NCBI RefSeq assembly: GCF_001949145.1
Contig: NW_019091362.1
Location: forward strand, 744,997 to 776,933
DNA length: 31,937 nt
From: Acanthaster planci
Lineage: Eukaryota; Echinodermata; Asteroidea; Valvatida; Acanthasteridae
Reading direction: 5' to 3'
The translations under genes and the position numbers were made by a program. Shown here piece after piece: positions 9,322 through 18,758 of the stretch. Position 1 is the first letter of the stretch. Every line of letters starts with the position of its first letter. The notes beneath the pieces were generated by a model, which saw nothing but the letters and a program-made list of their open reading frames with translations, did no database searches and was not told where the DNA came from.

Positions 9322-11693
9322 TGTTACGGCCGATAATGTAACAATTGGCCAATAATGTAATAAAAATTGGCCATAATGAAATAACCCAAAACCAGCTGAT
9401 TATGTATGAAATGAATTAGATTGACCTCTAGTTGACCCATCTATGGTTGAACCATCTATTTTACAGCTCCATGGTTGGGTCTCCATTGGCTGTCCTACTT
9501 TGATGTCCTGGATCATTTCATCATTGTCTGTTACATAATTCCTTCTGAAACATGATCTCTTTAACCCTTAAACCCCTTGAGATAGTTTACCTGACTGCAT
9601 TAAGACCCAGACTGACCAAGAGTCACACCATGACACCGGCACGTTGACAGTTGTACAGTCCACTAACATACACGGCCCATTTTTGTCCTCTTTGAACCGT
9701 CTAAAATAGGAAAAGTGGCCTCATCTCATTTAAAAACAATCACAATGCTGTAAACGTTTGTAATGAAACATACACGCATACTTTAAGGCACACTAAGGCA
9801 TATCTATAGTGAATTTTCAGCAAATAATTATCAAACTAAGTCAGTTAATAACACAAGTATGAAGGGCCTTTGTACCTTCTTCCAAATACTGGCTAAATCA
9901 AAAGTATGCAAGGATACTGGGGACAGTAGCAATATAAAGAAACAATACCAGTCTGTAATATACAATACAGCCTTGATGAACATTCTTTATAAATTTAAGT
10001 TATGTTGCAAATGAAATCTTCAAGAAATTAATGTTTCTTTAGAAGTGCACGCTGTTACGTGTGGGAAGATCAACTAAAAAAGCCCAATCCGTCGCACACG
10101 GCAGCAAAGTAATTTAAGAGGGAAGAACCAACAAATAAACAGGACATTTTCAGCAACCAGCACTTATCATGGCAATAAAGCGTGACTTGCATTAGAAGAA
10201 CTGAAAGTGCATTAATTTTAATAATGAATCAACGTCAATCAACATGGGGAGATGAACCAGTAAATAAATATAATACATATCTATACAATTATAATAAATG
10301 AAGTATTGGCCGATATACATACAAAGAAATTGCCCGGTAAACATACATGTAGGAAACCACAGAAGACCGGGGTGCTCTGTTGACCGGTGGGTGAGGACTG
10401 CTGCGAGGTGTGGACCACGTCCAACGAGGGCGACTTGACTGACCGATGATCCTGAGGGCAACGTAGTGCTACCTGGCTCCACAGTAAAATATACCCACGG
10501 CGGATAGATGTCATACCCATGCAGGTACAGTTCAGGGCAATGGAGCAGTAGCCGTGAACGCCAGCACGATGATTCGAAGCTTGGGAAGAACAGCCACGCT
10601 CAGCGGGTCCATAAAGGTAGCTTGACTTGGACAACGGTAGCACTAGTAGCTGGATCATTGGTGCTGTCAGCGTCTCGCCTGCCTGTGGTGGTGTGGCCAA
10701 AAGAGAACCCGGCATGGGAGTATCTACCGGTACCTAATTTATAGTGTCCTAGCACATTCTCTGTTCGCTCATTATACAAAGAATCTTATAAAAGAAACTT
10801 TTTACAGGGCTTGGGGCTTGGCCTAGAAAGATTAGAATGGCAGCCCAGGAGGATTAATGTTCAGGCTCCAGAGGGTCAAGCTAATAATCCCACTGGCTGG
10901 CCTGACCTGGAAATTCTGAAATTCAAATCCTGACTGTAACAACGCCTTGTCATAAAGTAGTATATGTGATCCTCGCAAAGTGCTGGTCACCATCAACAAA
11001 ATTTAAAAAATAAAACAGTGATCATTCCTCTCAGATAGAATTAAGTATTGTGGCTTTGTTGGCAAATCAAACAATAAACGACCTTTGTAAAATCCAAACG
11101 CTATGCACAATATCGCTTTTCTTCACCACCCTAAACTTCCTAAGACTACAGGACTTAAGCCTTAATACTACACGGACTATCGCCACCTCACAGAATGAAT
11201 ATCATACTTTCTAAGAAGCAAACCTGAGTGCACCCTGGCAGGTCAGCATCCTTAACTCTCAGTTCAACAGTATATACTGTGATTCATAGCCTCTAACCTC
11301 GAAAATAGATGAAAGTGAGAAATATCCTTGCACACACCTGTCAAAATCTCCTTCCGGCTCAAGCTACCCCCCTTGTCCACTTAATTATGTTCTTGTTCTC
11401 ATGTACATAGCTTGTTTTTGAGTTTTCTTTAGTTTTCATAAGAAGAATCTGCAAGGAAAACTTGAAGAAAACCCAAGTCCCCCAAAGCCTTCTAAGAAAC
11501 AAGCAAATCTACAGTTATTACATTATCGGCCTCCATGTTATTATATTATCGGCCGGTTTTGGGTTATAACATTATTGGCCAATTTTTCATTATGGGTCGC
11601 TTGGGTTATTACATAATGGGTCGATTGTTATTACATGTACAGTATCAGCCCGTATTACATTATTGACCAATTGTTACATAATCGGCCTTAACA
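9322..11693. mobile_element. non-autonomous DNA transposon with long inverted ends, nested in the LINE
   Basis: The left end starts TGTTACGGCCGATAATGTAA. The reverse complement of the right end starts TGTTAAGGCCGATTATGTAA, and similarity continues for about 39 bp. After an extra segment on the right side, 'ttggcca(a)taatg' and 'taacccaaaacc' pair again, so the inverted ends are about 85 and 170 bp long. GGCCGATAATGTAA-type words recur within the right end. Ends of TG...CA with a 5-bp duplication recall integrase-type DNA transposons such as Ginger more than Tc1 or piggyBac; this is inference. No transposase was recognised inside. The interior is AT-rich except for a more GC-balanced block near 10360-10740, whose open frames (for example minus 10281-10715) match nothing I know. 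Confidence 0.75.
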
Positions 11694-11698
11694 GGACT
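11694..11698. repeat. target-site duplication, right copy (GGACT)
   Basis: This is the second copy of GGACT, directly right of the 9322-11693 element, and it pairs with 9317-9321. Confidence 0.75.
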
Positions 11699-11990
11699 GC
11701 TGTCACTTAAGCAGTTTTCCAGTCAGAGGGAACAGTCTTGGTGTCAAGAGATTTCTGAAACAGCTTAGCAAGTACTGGAGCCAACTCAGGTGGACATTTC
11801 TTGAGCACAGTGGCAGAGATTCTGTCAGGACCATTGGCCTTGGAGGTGTCCAGTCTCTGCAGCTTTCTGAGTACATTTTTTAGCCAGAACTTAAGGATGC
11901 ACAACATGTCTTTAGTCTTGGGGGCACCAGAGGAGGATATTTCCCAGTATCATCAAGATGGGCGGTAGCCAAAAATCTGTCATTTAAGAG
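11699..11990 (-). mobile_element. LINE reverse transcriptase remnant, 5' part
   Basis: The minus strand encodes the start of the reverse transcriptase palm: 'LQRLDTSKANGPDRISATVL' followed by 'PELAPVLAKLFQKSLDT' and 'VPSDWKTA', typical of CR1/Jockey-type elements. Upstream, another frame gives 'LNDRFLATAHLDD', so the remnant reaches about 11990 with a frameshift. It is the same element as 8215-9316. A stop codon lies between WKTA and the insertion point. Confidence 0.75.
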
Positions 11991-12500
11991 CTGGGTCTGG
12001 CCACACTAACAGACACAGTCGCACATAACCAAAATCATCTCTTTCTTTAACAGTGTTGGCAGTCAAGAAATGAACTTCAACAATTTTACTGATTCATGTA
12101 TGTGTAATTGTGGAGATATAGTTTACACAGTTTAATAGGATTTGATTGTTCTTTGTTAAAATAATCAAGATCTTGATGAAAATGTCCAACTTATATCAGG
12201 GGTTCTTGTGGGATATGCTCATACATGTGTCTGTGTCAGCTCATGTTAAAAACACCACTGTTATAGAGAAAAGCTCTTACTTCCGGGGAACCCCGTTTTG
12301 AGCACCATGGGTTTATACGCAGAGCCGGGGTACCCGAGATGGGACAAAAGAGCTGGTCCATGTAACAAAAGTCCGCACTCGGAACAAAAGACCTGCTGCT
12401 GGGAATTTAACATCATTTTTCTGCTTGCATTTTTCGAAGGCAATTGGCATATCGCGCCAGCAGATTATAGCACCGGAGACATAAGTGCTCCAGGGCCTCA
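11991..12500. other. non-coding interval, nothing recognised
   Basis: No gene, repeat or RNA is supported here. Overlapping open frames of 60-68 codons on both strands near 12261-12519 have no recognisable motif. Confidence 0.4.
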
Positions 12501-12765
12501 TTGATGAGTGACACAGCACCGCTGCATGCTAATCTAGCCGCGTTTGAAAAGACGCCACTCGCATCAATTCGGGACAAAGTAAATTATGCAACACCTCACA
12601 ATTCTGGGCTCTCTTTACAGGGTGGCAGGCCTGGCTGAAATTTTCAGGAGTCAATGAAGGTAACCTGTCAGCTTAGAGTAGCCACCAAAGAGTAATTTGT
12701 GTGGCTGCAAATGTCCATTAAATGAAAGTATGAATTTTGAAAACTGAAAATCATGAAAATCCTCC
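12501..12765 (-). repeat. dispersed element family R320, copy 2 (inverted)
   Basis: Reads 'ttgatgagtgacacagc', 'tgcaacacctcacaattct', 'tttacagggtggcaggcctg' and 'tcaatgaaggtaacctgtcag'. These are the reverse complement of words in the copies at 6736-7050 and 29221-29543. The middle is more diverged than in the other two. Confidence 0.55.
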
Positions 12766-12929
12766 ATATGTGTGCACTGCACTTTTAAAGGCACCCGGCA
12801 GCATGTAGTTAAAATATGGGTACTACAGGTATAACATTGGAGAAATGTGTCAAAATCTAGGGCTTTTTACTACTTTAAGTTATCTTAAACAGGAATTTAA
12901 GGAGAGCTAATTAAGGAATAACGTAGGTC

Positions 12930-13810
12930 ACGTTGTCTATCCACAGAGTGACAAACATGAAACAGGCTGATTTTGACATTCCTTGAGCAGATAATTTTAA
13001 CTAAAACATATACATGTATCTTTCTGAGAAAGTTTTTGCAATAATAGTTTACATCCTATTTGTGGTTGTTTTTTCTATCAGATGACAAAACTAAGATTTG
13101 ATTTTAGGAATAGCAAATGTCTGTCCACTGTTTTGTAATATTTGTCACAACCATTTTTTTCTCTAAAAGTAAAATCTTAGAAGACTTATCTTGTGAGTAC
13201 ATATACATTTATTACAAAACCAAATTCAATAAAATAATGAACAATCAAATTCATTAGAAAAAGTTGGTTCATTTTGCTGAAATGAAAGTGAGAAGACTGT
13301 CTGTCCTCGGGTTAAGACATGTGACAAACACTATGTCTATCCATGAGACAAACATTACTTATTGAGAAAAACCTACATAGTGTTCATTTTAGCTGAAGTT
13401 TAAATAGTCTTTTTAACAAAAATGATTTGGAAAACTGAAAACAAACAAGTTTGGTTTGTGAACAATTCTGTTTTCATAGTCTAATTCAAACACCAGAAAA
13501 ATGTCCATGTGACAAACGGGATGTCTATCCAATGACAAGCGTTACATATTGTTCTTGAAATAAATTCCAGTGTTATCTACACTGGAATTGATTTAAGGAA
13601 ATAATGAAAGTTTCTAAAAGTAAACTAAAAAGAGTATTTAATACATTGCAGGTAATTGTGTTTTGAATTTAATTTCACATTTAAAACACAAAATGTCTGT
13701 CCATATGACAAACGTTATATCTTCAGAATAAACTTCTGTAATTTCTTAAATACTGCTCAATTTATCTTTACCTTTCTGTGCCAACAATCAGACACAGTGA
13801 AAACATTTTC
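12930..13810. repeat. diverged tandem repeat, period about 185 bp, with conserved core
   Basis: The core TGTCTRTCCA...GACAAAC recurs at 12934, 13118, 13298 (with a second copy at 13334), 13502 (with a second at 13522) and 13694. Spacings are 184, 180, 204 and 192 bp between first copies. The sequence between cores is AT-rich and poorly conserved. The array runs into the N gap. It could be a decayed satellite or the internal array of a DNA transposon. Confidence 0.55.
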
Positions 13811-13996
13811 NNNNNNNNNNNNNNNNNNNNNNNNNNNNNNNNNNNNNNNNNNNNNNNNNNNNNNNNNNNNNNNNNNNNNNNNNNNNNNNNNNNNNNNNNN
13901 NNNNNNNNNNNNNNNNNNNNNNNNNNNNNNNNNNNNNNNNNNNNNNNNNNNNNNNNNNNNNNNNNNNNNNNNNNNNNNNNNNNNNNNNNNNNNNNN
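13811..13996. other. assembly gap (N)
   Basis: A run of 186 undetermined bases sits at the right edge of the tandem repeat, which probably caused the gap. 'cagtgaaaaca' occurs on both sides (13795 and about 14030), so repeat copies may be missing or collapsed. Confidence 0.99.
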
Positions 13997-14289
13997 GTTG
14001 GGTAAGGGAAAAACCGTTATATATAATTAACAGTGAAAACATGTAAGCAAAAAATAAAGGCAAAATTTTACCGTTGGAAATTTCTACTGAATGTCATTCA
14101 AATGTGTCTGTTAGTGTGGACATACCCAGCAACATGTAAGCCTTGTCCTTGGCCTCGACAAAAATCTGACTTTCACTGATCACTGGTGGGATAGCTGATG
14201 TCTTGTTGGTATTGGTAACAAATTTGACAATTTTTCACCACTGCTTGTTGTCTGCGTGTTTGAATTTCTATCGATTTGCTGAAAGAACT
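13997..14289. other. non-coding interval, nothing recognised
   Basis: No gene or named repeat is supported between the gap and the start of lectin unit 2. Confidence 0.4.
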
Positions 14290-15049
14290 GCAATGTTAAT
14301 GCCACAAACCTGATATCAGTTACTTGTAGTGTGTCATGGTGGCAGTTGATTCTCACAGTGTCAGAATTTTAAGAACCATGATACGAAAACCATCCATGCT
14401 GTGGTCAAGCCCCCACCCTTTATAAGAACATCACAAGACCCTGCCCAGTACTTCAAAACACAAGATACAAATCTGTGTTCAATGAACTGAAACAAAAGTT
14501 TTCTTTTGCCTGTTTCTTGTGACTTATCTATTGAAGGTTACCACTGCAACACAGATAACCATGCGGCAAGGATGGGCGTATTAATTTGTACAAGTACACC
14601 CCCCCCTAGACAGCTTTTAGGTTGATTACTTCTCCCACTCCCAAAATATTTTCAAAAGGGAGGCACTTTTTCGTCTATGGCCTGCCTTATTTTTTTGCAA
14701 CCAGCAAGGCAATTTGTTTTCCACAGACTCATTATCACAAAAAGACTCTCCCATATTTCATCAGGGACTGGTGAATTTCTTAATGGGCTTTCTGGTGTAT
14801 CACCGCAGACAGCAAATGAATTTGATTGTGTGCATTTTGTGCGAAGGTAATTACCTTACTCCGTGATTGATAATGTACATGTACTTTGTTAATGGGTTGC
14901 CTCCAGACACTAAAATATAATTTTTTCATTTTTTCATTTCATCGCTTGATTAAACACACTGTGTAATTCTGTGTCAGTACTCCAAAGGCCTTGAGCAACT
15001 GTTGCATATTGATGGGTTGTCATTAAGCTTCTGGATCCTTGTCTTTTCT

Positions 15050-15140
15050 TACAAAGCTGTGGATTGTTCCTTGGTCTAATTGCCTCATCCGGCTTATCCT
15101 TTGGCTCTCTGGTTCTCTTTGATTTAAAGGCAGCTGCGTA
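15050..15140 (+). promoter_or_regulatory. conserved proximal promoter of lectin 2
   Basis: Same blocks as at lectin 1: 'acaaagctgtggattgtt' and TTTAAAGGCAGCT, with TTTAAA at 15123-15128, about 52 bp before the ATG. The DNA further upstream is deleted relative to the other units, so distal elements may be lost. Function is inferred from conservation. Confidence 0.45.
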
Positions 15141-15179
15141 TGTACATGTACCACAGCCGATGTTTTAAGAGAAAAGATT

Positions 15180-15716
15180 ATGATGGCTCTACATGGAACT
15201 GAACCTGAGAACTTAAAGCCAGCCATTGTAATTGTCATTATTGGATTGATTGGTGTACATGCCATTTGTAAACCAGGTTGGATGGAACATGGCTCATCTT
15301 GCTACAACTTTACAGATCAAAAGATGACTTGGGACGATGGAAGCTCCTACTGCCAAGAGCTTGATGGGATGCTGTTGGTTATTGAGACAGAGGAAGAGAA
15401 TGACTACATCGCTCAAGGATTGAAAAATCTCAACGTGTCAAAGGCGTGGCTTGGTTGCAATGATAAGGTCACAGAGGGCACATGGGTGTGTTATCCTGAA
15501 GGTGTCAAGAGAATGCAGTATGAGAACTGGGGGGAAGGACAACCCAATAACAAAGATAACCAGGATTGTTCAACAATAAAGACCAAGGGTCATTATGGCA
15601 AGTGGGGTGACCAACAGTGCAACAGCAGTAGGTACACTGTATGTGAGACAACCAGCAGCAGAGTCCCTGCCATGTCCTGCTACATTCTGGGTTCTGATAG
15701 TCGCCTTCACCTCTAA
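15180..15716 (+). CDS. C-type lectin domain protein, lectin 2 (intronless, 178 aa)
   Basis: Near-identical paralogue of lectin 1: five amino-acid differences (F/Y, M/V, E/K, K/Q, G/S) from nine nucleotide differences, three of them silent. It has the same hydrophobic N-terminal segment, one long-form C-type lectin domain with the extra LGC and VCYP cysteine pair, the same three N-glycosylation sequons and the same QPN / QDC / WGD version of the calcium site. It should therefore share lectin 1's weakened calcium/sugar binding. Two changes (E/K and K/Q) lie in the loop between QDC and the last disulfide, near the ligand face. The ATGATG start is supported because upstream ATGs are out of frame here. 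The gene is intact. The role is inferred from the family: a secreted or surface recognition protein. Confidence 0.85.
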   Translation: MMALHGTEPENLKPAIVIVIIGLIGVHAICKPGWMEHGSSCYNFTDQKMTWDDGSSYCQELDGMLLVIETEEENDYIAQGLKNLNVSKAWLGCNDKVTEGTWVCYPEGVKRMQYENWGEGQPNNKDNQDCSTIKTKGHYGKWGDQQCNSSRYTVCETTSSRVPAMSCYILGSDSRLHL

Positions 15717-16318
15717 ATCTCACCCAAGCCTTCAGTCAGCAACACACCCCTCTTTCTCATGAATAGGGATTCTGCATTTACATGTAAATTGTCAGCTGGA
15801 AGGAAGACTAACAATGTACCTGTACATGTACCTGTTTGTTGCATGCAGTGTACTGTACTTACCCCATCACCAGCTAACTCCTGAGATGTGATTTGATAAC
15901 GCAATGCATGCAATATGAAGACTGCATCAAACTCTTTGCACTGGATTTACATTTCTCTGCCTTGAACAGTGACATTGTATTGAAACTGCTTGTTCGAAGG
16001 GAGACACGCAATGTACATGTGTACAAACCTGTGCGTGTACATGTACATGGTACATATCTACATGTACAGTATGTTGGGTGTACTTTTGTGCCTCACAATC
16101 TACATGTACTATGCCGTCACCCTTTGGCATTTTTGATGCACCACATACAACATGTTGAAAAAGCAGTCAAGGGGTCTTACTCTCAGATCTTTTTAGAAAG
16201 TCAAACAGTGATAAAATTTCAACAAGAAATTTAAAAAGTCTGCAAAAATAACTGGACATTTGGGACTGTGCATTGTGAATGGTGCAGATCATATCAATCA
16301 GTGTTGTAGTCGAGACCA

Positions 16319-16403
16319 TCACAAGACCAGGCACAAGACCAGGCACAAGACCAGACACAAGACAAGACCAGACACAAGACCAGACACAAGACCAGACACA
16401 AGA
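16319..16403. repeat. 12-bp minisatellite, forward array
   Basis: About seven copies of a unit close to aagaccagacac, with one short variant near 16360. It belongs to the hAT-like element and pairs with the inverted array at 16490-16700. Confidence 0.8.
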
Positions 16404-16489
16404 CTTGTCACAAGAGTGAACAATGACAAAGGAATGTTTTTGTTGCGTTCATTTGAATAGTTTGTTACTTGAATTCAGATTGGGAGATC

Positions 16490-16700
16490 TTGTGTCGGTC
16501 TTGTGTCAGTCTTGTGTCTGGTCTTTTGCTGGTCTTGTGGCGGTCTTGTGCTGGTCTTGTGCTGGTCTTGTCAGCCAGAACACGACCAGAACACAGCCAG
16601 AACACGACCAGAACACAAGGTCTTGTGCTGGTCTTGTGTCGGTCTTGTGTCGGTCTTATGTCGGTCTTGTGCTGGTCTTGTGCTGGTCTTGTGAAGGTCT
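16490..16700. repeat. 12-bp minisatellite, inverted array
   Basis: Units close to ggtcttgtgctg or ggtcttgtgtcg are the reverse complement of the 16319-16403 array. An island in the opposite sense (cagaacacgac...) sits at about 16574-16618 inside it. Long open frames here are by-products of the period, which is a multiple of three. Confidence 0.8.
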
Positions 16701-18644
16701 GAAGTTGTCTGGGCTACAATGCTGATGACTGTTGATGACTGTTGATTTACCTCAGGTGGTACAATGACTGATCCTTTCAGTGGATGTTGCCTTAAACCAG
16801 TTGTTATCTGAGTATACAGTACAATACCTGTCAGTATTCGGTACATGTACTGTACATGTATGCCTATGTCGGAATCTTTGTTCAGAGACAACGTACATGT
16901 GAATAGTTTAAAATCTTGAAGCTGAAATCTTCACGATTTTGACGACGATTTCCAGTGCACTGGAAAAACAGCAGTGCATTAATATAGATAGCTACCGGTA
17001 CTTAAATAATAAATTAACTTTGAACTAAAAACAGATTCTCCTTTTGCATGTACATCTGAGCAATTATGCAAAATCATTGTCTGGTCTTAAATCTCAACTC
17101 CTGACATATTTTTTACTGGAGACACCCCAATACCTTCCATTTCCTACCGTGTTTCTGTGGCAAGAAAATTTTTCCATTGTTAGGATTTCTTTTTCAAGCA
17201 AAGTACAAACGATATCAACTATGTCCTGCCGTATTACAAAACATCAAGACAGTTAATCTTTGTCTTCATTAATAGAGGTCCCATGCTTTTCCCCTCACAT
17301 ATTGAATTTCTGCAAGCAAAATCTTTTGTTGAAGTGCAATTTTGTGTGTGCCACACAGGTCAACAGTTATTGTTACTTGTCATTAACGTCTCCGAGGGAA
17401 CTTGATGGTTAAATTGAGGTACTCTGATAGTGACAATTTTCTGACACTATTTAATCGGTTGATTGCACAGCAGGAGTTGTATTGCCCGCTAGCTGTCTCA
17501 GACCCTCAGTACTATGTACATGTAAACCTACTGCGTGAATGGCTACTTATGGTAACTAAAATGTCATCACCACCATTTTGTGACTCGTGATTAACTTCTA
17601 ATGTTATCACATGCTAGCCTTCGCCTGATGCTCTCAAAGACCAATGTAGCTGTTTATCTTTCTTGATCAGCACATGTTTTACTGGTTTTCACGGTTCCAG
17701 CATATTTTTACAACTGTCTTCTGTTGTTACCAAATTGTAGATGAAAACTGGAAATCGTGATGGCATTAAAACAAACAAAGAAAATAAAACTAGCCATCTT
17801 TATTATCATTAGATTCATTGACGGGTGTAAATGCCAAATGCCTCAAGTACTACGACATGTTTGAAGCGAGGTCTTTGGTGTCTCAATATGCATTGTACAT
17901 TTGTTTAAGTGTCCAAACCCAAACCGAATCGAAGTTTGGCAAAAAAATTACAAATTATTCCAAACCAAACCTGAACCAAACCTTGGCACCTACTTGCAAC
18001 AACACAGTTCCTTCCACCTTGCAGTTGGGATTGTAACTTCCTTCACTGCTAAAACTTTTTTCAAAAGGGGGGGCACTTTTTCTTCTAAGTCCCATCTTAT
18101 GTTTTCACACAGCAAGGCAATTTGTTTTCTATCGTGTCATTATCACAAGAAGACACCCTTATTTCATCACAGACTGGGGAATTTCTTTATGAGATTTTTG
18201 TGTATCACCGCAGACAGCAAATGAATTGGATATTTTTTGTGCATTCTCAGTAAAAAGTACATGTACATGTATGTATGTACAGTATATATTTAGTTGCTGT
18301 AGGGTGCCTCACAGTTGATGATCACCTTGTTTGGGTTGCCTGGAGACCAAAAAATGAAATGTTGGGGGCTTCAGTCAATTCATCGCTGGATTAAACACAA
18401 TTTGAATGTGTTACGCGCTATTTGATCCTTTACTTCCAATGCCAAGGGCACTTGGTCATAATTAAGAGTCTGGATCCTCGGCACCATACCAATTTGTGTT
18501 GTTTGGCAGTGATCTATCACAGGCTGTTTCACCTGTGGATGTCTTCCAGATCTCCTTTGCAGACCTTGTGGCCATTGGTTGCTTGCCTTTATCCATGTTG
18601 CACAATATTCATAGCCATGGCATCTTCTTGCATCCTTTTCCCTT

Positions 18645-18725
18645 GTTACAAAGCTGTGGACTGTTCTTTGGTCTGATTGCTTAGTCCGTCTCATCCTGTG
18701 GCTTTTTATTAAAGGCAGCTTCACA
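18645..18725 (+). promoter_or_regulatory. conserved proximal promoter of lectin 3
   Basis: The 'acaaagctgtggactgtt' block and TTATTAAAGGCAGCT (18707-18721) match the other two lectin promoters at similar distances from the ATG. The TTTAAA of copies 1 and 2 reads ATTAAA here. Confidence 0.4.
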
Positions 18726-18758
18726 TGGACTTCAGCTATTGTTTTGAGAGATAAAAAT

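Larger units (their letters stand above)
16299..16724. mobile_element. hAT-like MITE with minisatellite-filled interior
   Basis: The left end is CAGTGTTGTAGTCGAGACC and the reverse complement of the right end is CAGCATTGTAGCCCAGAC. These ends resemble the intronic element at 25311-25681 (CAGTGTTGTAGTC), a hAT-type terminus. Inside, 12-bp units (aagaccagacac) run along 16320-16400, and their reverse complement (ggtcttgtgctg) runs along 16490-16700, around a roughly 90-bp centre. The orthologous site in unit 1 lacks it. A clean 8-bp target duplication is not visible (flanks atatcaat / atgactgt). Confidence 0.65.
14290..17370 (+). repeat. lectin tandem-duplication unit 2
   Basis: The 5' end ('gttaatgccacaaacc', 'cagttgatt', 'taagaacca') matches unit 1 at 355-480, and the tail to about 17370 matches 3065-3200. 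Two differences define this copy. About 158 bp upstream of the promoter, present in units 1 and 3, are missing. A 426-bp element (16299-16724) sits where unit 1 has only about 20 bp (near 2290). The distal segment seen in units 1 and 3 is absent. From 17371 to 17900 nothing was recognised. Confidence 0.75.

Noticed and set aside
9322-11693. LTR retrotransposon (TG...CA ends, 5-bp duplication)
   Set aside because: The ends are inverted, not direct, repeats; no polyprotein or primer-binding site was seen.
12930-13810. CRISPR-like array because of a short box at regular intervals
   Set aside because: The intervals of about 185 bp are far too long and the between-sequence is related AT-rich DNA, not unique spacers.
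16319-16403. CRISPR-like array
   Set aside because: 12-bp units directly abutting without spacers, in a eukaryotic context.
16260-16891. Cys/Ser/Leu-rich repeat proteins over the 12-bp arrays
   Set aside because: The same period artefact (12 bp is 4 codons), inside a hAT-like element absent from unit 1.
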